From Hippasteria phrygiana (lineage: Eukaryota; Echinodermata; Asteroidea; Valvatida; Goniasteridae): 64,000 nt of DNA. The stretch lies in assembly GCA_037893225.1 (NCBI GenBank), contig JAZGUH010000223.1:1426001-1490000 (forward strand). Direction: 5' to 3'. Made by a program: the position numbers and the translations under genes. Positions 34,801 through 44,600 of the stretch are shown here, piece after piece; position 1 is the first letter of the stretch; each line of letters begins with the position of its first letter. Under the pieces are notes generated by a model. That model searched no databases. It saw only the letters and a list, made by a program, of their open reading frames with translations, and was not told the DNA's origin.

Positions 34801-37800
34801 ATATCCGGACATCACTTATACCTCGTGCACAAAGTCTATGGGCCATGACAGAAAAAGTCAAAGTATTTTCAAAGAATAAGTTGAAAATTTTTCCCTCCTA
34901 AATTCGTGTTTCTTCATCAGATTTACACTTTTTGGTAGTTTTTAAGTCATATTAAGGGAAAATAAGTGATGTCCGGATATGGAACTCTTTCCTTTTTTCT
35001 TTGACAAACTGTCGGCAGCAGCATGTATGTGCCATATTTCCAAGTACACGTAGTACACTACATATCTTAAAGGCGCCACCAATGTCATACCAGTCCTGGC
35101 TCTAATTCTGAAGAAAATAAGGAAACAAAGATGAGAATTTCATTCACCTGGTGTTTTGTCTGCCTTACCGGCACCGGAACCAACTTCTTTTCCACCATAG
35201 TAGCCATCTGGAGATATCTGTAAGAAATGGTCATTTCAGTGCGCTGAAAACACCAGTCGATTTCTTTCCCAAGGGGTGGAGGGTGCTATACTCATGTAAT
35301 AATTATTTCTTCTCTTTTCTTAATTTTGGAAATATTGTTTTCTGTCAAGTTTAATATTTTTATTATTTTTATTCATATATTTAACTTTTTTATTTTTATT
35401 TTTTTGTATTGGTTTTTTTGTCCATTACAAAGTGTGTCTTTTCACCGAATTCACTACAGTTTAACCATGATGATTTGACAGTATGCTGAAGTGGTTTTTG
35501 TTTTTCAGCTGGGAATGACCGGTTTGTCGAGGTCAGTTATTATTGCATGTGTGCAGCCCCTTCTGCACCAAGTAATTCTAGATTTAGATAGAGCTTTTGA
35601 ATCTAAAATCTGCCTCCAAAAAATTATACTACGACAGCCCCACTTATTTCTGTACATTTCAACAGTCTTGATCTAAACATTAAAGAAATAACAAATCAAA
35701 ATACCTTATCGGATTCCCCGAGATAAAGGTCTATCTTATGTCTCAACTGCCACAGCACGGTCTCGACAACAGAAGGCTTACTGTTACAAATGCTCCTTAC
35801 TACCACCTCATGTACGCTGAAATTCAGTTTCGGGAACACTTTTCTGAAACAAAAATATATAAGGCATTCAACGATAGAATTGCACTAGTGTACCGGTAGT
35901 GCAGATGGTCTGTCATATTGCAAAACACTACCAGTTGTGGGAGTGACGCCCTGCCTGGCTGTTCTGCGGATGCAATTCGTAGGCCTAATACAAGCACCAA
36001 GGCATGCAGCTGCAGTAGTTTTGGTTATACGTGTGAAATATATAACATGCCAGGGCGTATCCAGGATTGTTTTCAGGGGGTGTTTCCTGAGGGTTTTTTT
36101 TTTAGGGGGGGGGGGGGAGGCTGCACACTTTCTCAACATCGGTGGTGCTGTTGAGCGCAATCTGGAGTTTTGCGCAAGTTTATTGTACCCCCTCCCGAGT
36201 TTATATCCCTATGAATGGATTTCATTCAAAGCGAAATTAGCTCAGGAGGGAGTACAATAAACTTGCGCAAAACTCCAGATTGCGCTTAACAGTGCCATTT
36301 AACCTCTTTGTTTTGTTCTTACCCGTACCAAAAAAAAAAATTTACCCATTTTTTAGCACTTGTTTGTATACACTATATGAGTCATTTATACTCCTCAGAG
36401 ATTATTGTGAAAAATACTGTGAAATGCTACGCTACTCAAACAATAGAAAATACTGCTCTTCGTAAATATTTTGTTGTGCAGCAAGTTTTGTTTATTTGGT
36501 TGAGTAAGAAATACTGTCTTTTATACAACACCTGAATAAATCCCCGCCATCCGATTGGTGGATCGTCGATCACGTGCAGTGTATGCATGTATATACAGTG
36601 TATGCATGTATATATACGCGCAAACAACCCGCGAAAGTTTGGAAGGAGCTTGGTAGTTTGACCTTTCTTTGAAAGGTCATTACGTCATTTTTTTCTATAG
36701 CAACAGTACTATTTCTTTATTGCATCTGAAAGGGGAACTCCCAAGCTAAACGCTAATATGACTATAGAGGTCGCCGTTCATATGGGTCTGTATGATACAG
36801 CGCGACAAAAAGGGACCGATTTCGGGGCGGTTTCGGGTGGAATGAGAAGTAATAGGCCGGGCGGTTTCGGGCACAACAAGGATTTTGCTTTTCTTTTCTG
36901 GTTTGCTACTGCGGAGGGGGAGGGGTGTGTTTTGACCCCCAAAACCGCTCCCTCTGGATCCGCTCCTGACATGCATGGCACGAGTGACGATAAGCAACAC
37001 ACGCTGGTATGGAAGCCTAGCCTGGTGCTGTGCTATGCTATACTATACTGTGCTGTGCTGTGCTGCACTGCGCTGCGCTGTGCTGTATGCACATTTTTGG
37101 ATTTTCTTATTAAGCTGATGGTTTACAATAAAATGTAGTTGTTATCACAAGGTTGGCATAAAAAAAGCTCTCTCAGAAAGGACAAGCTATTCCCCAGTGA
37201 AATATTCAATTAACTGTATCTTCACAAGTACATTACAATGTGTGATTCAACGTGTAGGTCTACAAGTACGTACCGGTTTAACATTCCCCAGTTGCTTAAC
37301 TTCTGTTGGGTGGAGTTTGCGGGTGTGTAGTTGTGTATATCCACAAACTTTGGCACAAAATGATGAACAATCTCTGCAACCAAGACTGCAGGGCAAGATA
37401 AATTGTAAGATGTTAAATGGGGTAACTTGAATCTGAGTGCAACAATTTCATGCATGATCTACCGATCATGCATAACTGACAGGCAGATCACACAGCAAAT
37501 CTGACTTAGGATTGGTAGTTCACGCAAAGTCTGCACTGCGTGATCAGCTAATTGCTTGCATGATGGACCAAATCACATGAAAACACAGCACAATCACCTG
37601 ATAACGCAGATCCACCGATCAAACCCAACATAAATACTAGTCCAAATAACTTGGACCCTAGCTATATCACCTTTTCAACATTTGGACATGATCTGGTGAC
37701 TATCGTCAGATTATGTCCAAATGTTAAAAAGGCTATGTAGGGTCTAAGTTACCATGGTTACTCGGACTAGCATTGTACCAGACTATGTAGACCTATCCGG

Positions 37801-39198
37801 TTTTCAACAGTTTGATTTTCTCCAACCAAACTTTCGTCCCCGACACTAGTGACAGTATTTTGTTTAACCCTCCTATACTTATAACTATCACAGCCTATCA
37901 AAAACTCTAAACACCAACTCTGACGGTTTGTGTGTGTTTCAACCTGTCAATTGATAGGTTTTGATCTGTACAGCAGCTGGGTCGATTTTGGCCCTGAGAA
38001 CAGAAGGGTTAAAGTGCGTCTATGTAAGGGGGTCGTAGACCTTGTACTTTTAGTCACCCATAGTGATAGGAGTACAGCTCGTCCAGCCCTACCCCTAGAA
38101 CTATGGGGCTGCCGCTCCTACCGGAGCCCCTTAGAAAGAAGCCTACACTTTCCATAGGCTACTACAGCAATGTGCACACAAAAACTGCTACACAGTTTTC
38201 CCCAAAAATCCGTCAGTTACTTATTTACATCCTTACCTTGTGTGCACCAAGCAAAAGATCACTAGAAAGGAGAATTGGTTCCAATTTTCGAAAAAATCTC
38301 CATTCAGTACTGAAGCGATTTGGCACACACAACATACAGTGCATGCCGGGCGGGGTCGGACAAGCTCATGATTATTCATGTGAAAATGAAGTGCGAAGGG
38401 TCCGCTGGATTTATATGCACAATGTCATTTACACGTACATTGCGCAATGCTGTTTACCGTACTTCAGATTTTACATGAATAATCATGACATGAGCTCCGA
38501 CCCGCACCTGACCCAGCCCGATGCATGCAGAGATACCAAACAGCCGTTTGTATCACGTCATGTTTGCCAAATCGCTTCAGTACCGAACAGAGATTTTTTC
38601 CACCTTTTTTCGAAAATTGGAACCGATTCTAACGACAAAGTTAGCGATCTTTTACTTAAGTCTTGGTGCACACAAGGTGAGGATGTAAATAAATAACTGA
38701 TGGATTTTTAGGGAAAACTGTGCAGCGTTTTTTGTGCACACAGTGCATGGAAATTACGTTCTTTCTCTTGCTGTAGTACTTGGCCTTACCCCTAGAACTA
38801 TGGGGTTCCGACAGGAACCCCATAGTTCTAACGTTAGTAGTAGCCTATGGGAAATTTTGGCTTCTTTCTATGGGGCTCCGGTAGGAGCCCCAGGCCATAG
38901 TTCTATATGGGTAACTAACTTAGGCCTAGGGCTCGTCCAGCCCTTGACCCTTCCCTCCGAAAAAAAGAAGAAATAAAAATAAGGGGAAAAAAGAAAAACT
39001 AAAGAACATTGCCCCTTCATTTGCTAAAATCTCACCTCCGTCACTGAAATCACGAGTCATGTTTCTCTTCACTCTGCTTAATGGGATGTCATCGACCCAT
39101 GCGTACAAATCTTGCAGCTTTTCATCGTCCAAATCCGTCATCTTGCTGGCTTCGTGAAGATCATTTGCTGGCGTTTTGTCTGCAACTATTTCACCCAT
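31877..39198 (-). CDS. SPEF1: Sperm flagellar protein 1 (SPEF1/CLAMP)
   Basis: Seven exons, in transcript order: 39198-39036, 37385-37274, 35843-35705, 35217-35148, 34438-34354, 33377-33266, 31981-31877. All junctions are GT-AG, phases agree, and the product is 261 residues, slightly longer than the roughly 236 of the human protein. Residues about 30-135 are the calponin-homology domain, recognised by LYAWVDDIPLSR, RDFSDG, NYTPANSTQQKLSNWGMLNR and PKLNFSV. A basic, glycine-rich linker follows, then a coiled coil ending ILQAKVRRLEQLLHLKDIRI and a terminal tyrosine. The family binds and bundles microtubules, stabilises the central pair of motile cilia, and acts at apical microtubules in epithelia. 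Met1 at 39198 is used; Met20 (39141) would also leave the domain intact. A TGACGTCA site (39422-39429) and a GGTAAC half-site (minus strand, 39409-39414) lie about 215 bases upstream. The latter resembles half of an RFX box, which would suit a ciliary gene but is weak evidence. Confidence 0.93.
32735..33132. mobile_element. Foldback element with TA target duplication
   Basis: CAGGGTGGTATAAAAAAAAC and its complement form the ends, and further arm pairing covers GGAACGGCATACTTCC and CAAAATAGG segments. TA flanks both sides, which fits a Tc1/mariner-type origin. It lies in SPEF1 intron 6. Confidence 0.75.
33866..33890 (+). repeat. Poly-C tract
   Basis: Simple C run in SPEF1 intron 5. The surrounding bases show nothing else until the GAGGTCAAGATACCTCAAT tandem (about 33970-34035) that leads into the SINE head. 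Confidence 0.6.
34028..34125 (+). mobile_element. tRNA-headed SINE, second copy of the 6792 family
   Basis: A tRNA-like head (ACCTCAATTGGTAGAGC, then GGTTCAAATCCCA) is followed by CTTTGTTCACTTTGAAAATG, the same head-body join as at 6792-7123. It is truncated after the first body segment. It lies in SPEF1 intron 5. Confidence 0.65.
34548..34769. mobile_element. piggyBac-like MITE
   Basis: TTAACCCTTTGCGTACGG on the left and CCGTACTCAAAGGGTTAA on the right. The TTAA target copies and CCCTTTG ends are the hallmarks of the piggyBac superfamily. No transposase is present. It lies in SPEF1 intron 4. Confidence 0.75.
34789..34992. mobile_element. MITE with about 35-bp inverted ends
   Basis: GGAAAGAGTTCCATATCCGG starts it and its complement ends it, with matched TGACATT/ACTTA parts beyond. 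It lies only 19 bases from the piggyBac-like MITE in SPEF1 intron 4. Confidence 0.8.
36046..36125 (+). repeat. Half of a GGCGTATCC/poly-G element
   Basis: CCAGGGCGTATCCAGGATTG leads into G-runs, as in the other members of the family. A matching CTGGATCCGCTCCTG end sits at about 36953-36968, some 0.9 kb away, possibly from a separate insertion. Confidence 0.55.
36152..36293. mobile_element. Foldback with about 45-bp arms
   Basis: GAGCGCAATCTGGAGTTTTG and the complement frame the element, with pairing continuing through GCGCAAGTTTATTGTAC and CCCTCC. It lies in SPEF1 intron 2. Confidence 0.8.
36521..36575 (+). repeat. Solo end of the 779-958 MITE family
   Basis: ATACAACACCTGAATAAATC and the following CCGATTGGTGG match the ends of the element at 779-958. 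The opposite end is absent nearby. Confidence 0.65.
37025..37092 (+). repeat. CTGTG-type pentanucleotide microsatellite
   Basis: Imperfect five-base repeats of the GCTGT/GCTAT type, in SPEF1 intron 2. Confidence 0.7.
37637..37770. mobile_element. MITE-like foldback
   Basis: CTAGTCC and GGACTAG bound it, and CATTTGGACA / TGTCCAAATG, with AACTTGGACCCTAGC and its partner, pair within. It lies in SPEF1 intron 1. Confidence 0.75.
38100..38905. mobile_element. Large (about 0.8-kb) foldback element in SPEF1 intron 1
   Basis: AGAACTATGGGGCTGCCGCT at the left and AGGAGCCCCAGGCCATAG at the right begin long arms. These also share TTTCTAAG/GAAAGAAGCC, TTTGTGTGCAC, TCGTTAGAATCGG-like and AATCGCTTCAGTACTGAA-like segments. 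The centre (about 38370-38500) is itself a palindrome around CATGATTATTCATG. An extra hairpin (about 38786-38827, CTATGGGGTTCC) interrupts the right arm. Confidence 0.7.
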
Positions 39199-39785
39199 AA
39201 ATGCGATGGATTTTAGACAGACTCGATGCGAGTCTCTTAAAAATAATCGTCTATAAATACAGATGTTCTCTCAAGCCACTACTTGATTCAAAAAACTTCT
39301 TCCGAGACTGTGAAAGGTCGGCAATTCATCATTAATAACAAACAACACTATCTGTCATCTGCTGTGCATGTGCTGGTCAACAGTCAGTAAATCGTCGCCA
39401 TGTTTGTTGTTACCCAAACACTGACGTCATCACATGACGATGCACATTAGACTGGCTACAAATCGCACATTATGTCCCTTTATTCTGCGTGAACTTTTTG
39501 TATGTTCCTTTTTTAATTAAAATGATGGGGAAAATAAATTTGCTCGGGAAATCATGGTGATAAAAAAATAAAATGGTTTTCGTCCTTCCAACCTTAAAAC
39601 TGGGTTTGTATCAGATCTGACAGGTATTGTAAATAGCAAAGTCGTATGCGAACTTTGTAAATAGCTAGTCTTGCTTTTTCTTGTGGTAGCGCCCTCTATT
39701 TATAATGAATGAAGGTGAGGCATTACGAAAGGCGTGAATGAGATAACTCATATAGATCCGTCGGATTTTAGACCCCCGTGTAACC

Positions 39786-40670
39786 CCTTTATATAAATGG
39801 TTTATTTCACACACAAATATTTGAACAAAGTGGTCAAAAGACCAAAAGCATTCAAATATACAATAATAAAATAAATACACTAATTAAAATGATCAAATTT
39901 ATATACACTTTAAAGTTTAACAGACAGAAACTGATTACAATACCTTATAGCTGAGCGCTTATAACGCTCAGTATTACACCTTGGAACAATAAGACTAGAG
40001 GTCGTGCTTCTCCTGAGTTGAAAACTATTTTCCCTCTCCGAGGGAAGCATATCCCGGAACCTGCTAGAAACAAGTAGTTTCCTTCCAAACTTAATCAACA
40101 ATTCAGACCGTCTGACTTCCATTTTTTGTAATTTTAGTTGTATTAAAGCATCATGATAGTTGTTGTATCGAGGACCCAAAATTATACAGCAAACCCGTTT
40201 TTGCAACCTTTCAATTGAGTTTATTTGTTCTTTAGTTATAGATGAATGCCATACTGGACATGCATATTCCAGTCATGGGTCTGATATAAGAAGTATAAAC
40301 TGTAACCATGTGGGTTGTAGGAACACACATTTTTTTGAGATTATATAGTATGTATAATTTTCGAGAGGCTTTAGAGACTATTTCCGTGATATGCAAGTTC
40401 CACTTTCAACCATTCTGAATGGTAACCCCCAATAATTTTAAATATGAGACCTGATGCAGGCTTGTCCCACTAAGTGAAGGCACAGATCTCGGTACATTGC
40501 GTTTAAAAAAATGTTTAATCATACTCTGGCATTTGGATGGCTTAGGTAATACATCATTTTGTTGACACCATCCAGAAAGCTCATGAAGATTAGATTGGAT
40601 TTGCGATTGATCCCCATATTTAATAATTTCCCCGAGAGTCAGGTCGTCCACATATTTCCATCGTCTGTTC
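39786..40670 (-). pseudogene. Broken LINE (non-LTR retrotransposon) 3' part
   Basis: The minus strand reads KYVDDLTLGE (reverse transcriptase active-site region, about 40660-40630), NPSKC-like LPKPSKCQSMI and LKLLGVTI. After a frameshift near 40250-40400 it reads WLEYACPVWHSS, LQKRVCCIILGP and a C-terminal RFRDMLPSERE. This order is that of the C-terminal half of CR1/L2-like LINE reverse transcriptases. The 5' part is missing. The 3' end falls near 39786, after AAATAAACC. It cannot encode a working protein. Confidence 0.8.
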
Positions 40671-41039
40671 TAAACAACATCTATATGGAAGGATTCCTAA
40701 TTCATTGCTCAACAATAATAGCCATGTTAAAAAGGAAAACAAAATGGAACCCGTGGAAGCTATAGAGCACTGTTTGCAGAACTAATTTGTTTACATTGGA
40801 CGAGTAGCAATTGCAAAACCGTGCGTCGTCCAGTGAAAAACCCAGACATAATAATTCCGCCGAGGAAGCGACCATTATTTGGAGGTAGTTCCGTTTATTT
40901 TCTTTTGTCTTTAATCTGTACAAAACATATTTTGTTAGTTCAAATGTTGTTCTATTTTAATTATTGCAATTGACACCACCTTTCTTAAAGTTAATATAGT
41001 CCTTACATGTACAATTATATTACGATAAATATTTGTTTT

Positions 41040-41288
41040 TATCGCTCCACCCCCCACCCGGCTAATGTGGAGTCGCTTAAAACAAGGCTAAAAGCCACTC
41101 AAGGTATGGAGCTACAAAGAAAAAGAAATCAAAGATGGAAGAGATAGGAATGAACATTCCTCTTGAAACAGGAGAGATCATAAGATGAAGGAAAACATGC
41201 ACCAGCAAAGAGTTCCACAGAGATACAGAACGAGGAAAAAAGCTATTGGCATAGCTTTTCGTTCTACATCTAGGTACAGTCAGAGTAT
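41040..41288 (-). pseudogene. LINE 3' end, downstream half of a split copy
   Basis: The minus-strand frame reads LTVPRCRTKSYANSFFPRSV and SLWNSL, a common C-terminal pattern of LINE ORF2 proteins. It is separated from its upstream part (45884-46290) by the LTR element inserted at the GTAT site. Confidence 0.8.
41285..41288 (-). other. Target-site duplication GTAT (left copy)
   Basis: GTAT directly precedes the left LTR and recurs directly after the right LTR at 45880-45883. Confidence 0.8.
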
Positions 41289-41640
41289 TGTAGCGTCGAC
41301 CGTGCGCGGGACTCTCGTACACCCTGAAAGAACACTCCGGCACACTTTGCTCAAGTTCTGAAGGGCTCTAGGCCGTTTTTTCGGGTAGCAAAATACACAA
41401 GGCCTCACACAAAAATGGAGGAGGATCGCACAATGCTTGTTACTAGGGAAACGGGTCACTGCGCGTGCGCCGCACGCAACGGGCCTCCCCAGCCGACCAG
41501 CAGGGGCTCCGTTGCAACAGCTCCGCTGTGGGACCGTGCTGGTGCCCTCTACCGGCCGGTCAGCTGGGGCTCCACCGCAACGGTTCCGCTAGTGGTGCCG
41601 TGCTAGCGCCCTCCGCCAACCGACCGGCACCGGCGCTACA
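41289..41640 (-). repeat. 3' LTR of the gag-only element
   Basis: 352 bp, starting TGTAGCGTCGACC and ending CCGGCGCTACA on the plus strand. It differs by eye from the other LTR at one base (GTTTTTTC against GTTTATTC). Confidence 0.9.
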
Positions 41641-44600
41641 TTGCCCCCCGCGAAGACCTTTGTTCGTCCCCGAACAAGACAACCAGCACTGAAGACCGGA
41701 CGCCCAGGAAGGCCCGAGCCGGACGGCGCCCGCAGTGACCACCAAAACACACACACACAAAAAAAAAGGGGGGTTACACAAAAGTCCAGGGGGGGAAGGG
41801 AAAACAACATCCAGTTCAGCTGGTAGGTGGAGGCTGCCGTTGGACTTCCGTCTGCCGGAACAGTTCCTCCCAGAAGCGACGTGGTACGTTGTTGGGGTAG
41901 CGCGGGGGTGGCGGCGCTCCAGGTGGCGTAGAGGATCTCGTTCGCACCTCTCCCTCCGTCTGGGTCGGTCGGCCTCTCCAGCCCTGGCGCCGGTTCCAAT
42001 GGTGTCGTGAGGGGGGCGCCGGGGAGCGTTCCGGGCGGACGCAGCTCCCCGGCCTAGATGGTCGCCCCTCCGAGGGACGTTCCGAGTGGGACGGTCTTGG
42101 GGGGCGTTCCGGGTGGACACGGTCCCCCGACCTGCTGGGAGACTCGGGGGCTTGGTGACTCCTCTGACGAGTAAGGTGCGGCGGCGAGGGCGACTGCCCT
42201 GTGCTCGGAGCGGCTGAGTGGGGGGCTGTTCCGGGTGGTCGCGGCCCTCCCGGTGGGACGTCGGAGGCGGAGGGGATGGAGCGGCGTCCATCTCTCCGTC
42301 GCTGGCGTGGACGTCAAGCTCATCGACCTCCGCACTCACCGATCCCACGAAGACCCCAGCACAGTAGGGGTAGTGTCGTTCTCGGACGTCCTTCCTGTAG
42401 AAGGTTCTCCCGCACCCCCGGGCGCAGGCGTAGGGACATTCCGGGTGGAGTACCCTGCACGCCGTCCGAAGGTGCCTCCGGAGGTTATGGTTATGGTTGA
42501 ACGCCCTCTCACAGTGGGGGCACTTCGTCGGATCCGTCCTCTTAATCACCTGCACCCCTGCGACCATCGGTCTGGCCTGAGCAGCCTGCTCTCTGCTTGG
42601 GTCCTGGCGTCTCGGCATTGCTCCCGTCATTCCCTGTTGCCGGTCGGGAGCCGACCTCCGCCTAGGGCAGTACCGCCAGATGTGGCCGAATTCGTGACAC
42701 CGGTAGCACGCCACTGGGGGGCGGGCGGTCTGCACGTACCCGATCCCGGCAGCCGGTTTGTGTTCCTCGGTTGGAGGTTGGACTACCAGCCGAACGTCTT
42801 TGGTCCCTGGCCTCCCTTTCCTGTGCGCCTGTGACTCGAGAAAGGCCTCCATCTCGGCCGCAAGGGTGACTGCCTCGGTCAATGTCGCCGCTTTTCTGGA
42901 GAAGATGTGGAATTGCAACTGCTCATTCCCTAGTGCGTTGCGAAAGGCCTCCACCGCCAGATCTTCACGGGCCTGTGTGGGTAGCTTCGGGTAGCTCTGG
43001 TTGACTAACCGCCGAATTGATTGTCCCAAGCTACCAAGTGACTCACCGCGGCCTCTCACGCGCGTAGACAACTGCGCCCGGTGCAATGGGATCTGGGCGG
43101 CCACCCCGAACCGTCGTTCGAAATTCTCGAGGAGGGAGGAATATTCCTCTCGCGCCTCCGGCTCCATATCCGCAAGTACCTCCCGGGCCGTGCCCCTCAA
43201 ATGGGAAGCCAGGAACATTGCTTTCTCGGCCTCGCTCCAATGGTTGACCGCCGCAACACTCTCGAAATGGATCAAGTAGTCGGACCACGACGAACCCCCG
43301 TCGAACCTGTCGGGAAGCATCACTGGCCTCTGACTTCCTGGGTCGGGATGTCCCGGTCCCGCTGTCTCCTTGCTCATCCCGGGTGGTGGTGTTGGTATGT
43401 CTCCCGATCGCCCGGCGGCACCGTGGGTACCAGGGGTAGTCTGCACCCCCTTTGTGGTGGAGGGTGCCTCGGTCCCGCATGGGGGCTCCGTGTGGTGCCA
43501 CCCCGCGATCCCGGGTCCCCCCTCCCGATTGGCCTGTCTCACTCCGTGGACTCCCGTGCGAATTGGCGACGCACCACTCACTCCCACGCGGAGTGGCTCT
43601 CCTCCATAGACTCCCATGCGGAGCGACTCCGCGCCATTGACTCCCACGCGGAGTGACTCCCCTCCATAGACTCCCGTGCGGAGTGACTCCGCACCATTGA
43701 CTCCCACGCGGAGTGGCTCTCCTCCATAGACTCCCGTGCGGAGTGACTCCGCACCATTGACTCCCACGCGGAGTGCCTCCGCGCCATTGACTCCCACGCG
43801 GAGTGGCTCTCCATTGACTCCCACGCGGAGTGGTTCCCCATTGACTCCCACGCGGAGTGGCTCTCCATTGACTCCCACGCGGAGTGGCTCTCCCCCATAG
43901 ACTCCCACGCGGAGTGGCTCCACGCCATTGACTCCCACGCGGAGTGGCTCTCCATTGACTCCCACGCGGAGTGGCTCTCCATTGACTCCCACGCGGAGTG
44001 GTTCTCCATTGACTCCCACGCGGAGTGGCTCTCCCCCATAGACTCCCACGCGGAGTGGCTCTCCATTGACTCCCACGCGGAGTGGCTCTCCCCCATAGAC
44101 TCCCACGCGGAGTGGCTCCACGCCATTGACTCCCACGCGGAGTGGCTCTCCTCCATAGACTCCCACGCGGAGTGGCTCTCCATTGACTCCCACGCGGAGT
44201 GGCTCTCCATTGACTCCCACGCGGAGTGGCTCTCCATTGACTCCCACGCGGAGTGGCTCTCCATTGACTCCCACGCGGAGTGGCTGGCCACACCGGCACC
44301 GTTGAGGGGGCTCTACTGTTACCGTCATGGGGCGTGTAGGCTGGGGAATCCCCGTTGCGCCAGGGCCTGCCCTGGTGGTCAGTTCCTCGTGGCTCCCGGT
44401 GCTCACGCCGGTGTAGAAAAAGTGGGGTGTCTCTGGACGACCCCCCGCTGCGTCGGCAGACGCGGCGTGACCGCGCTCCGTGTGGAGCGGCGTATCCGCC
44501 CCGCCGCCATACCCAGCACAGCGTGGTCCCTCCCGGTGTCCCCCGCTGGGCGTACTGGTGCAAAACCCAAAGGCCCCCTCCATGCAAGGCTCCGCCCCCG

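Noticed and set aside
43043..44587. 514- and 237-residue minus-strand frames over the hairpin array as separate genes
   Set aside because: They stay open only because units are multiples of three without stops; the capsid and zinc fingers are in the gag frame. Kept only as an observation.
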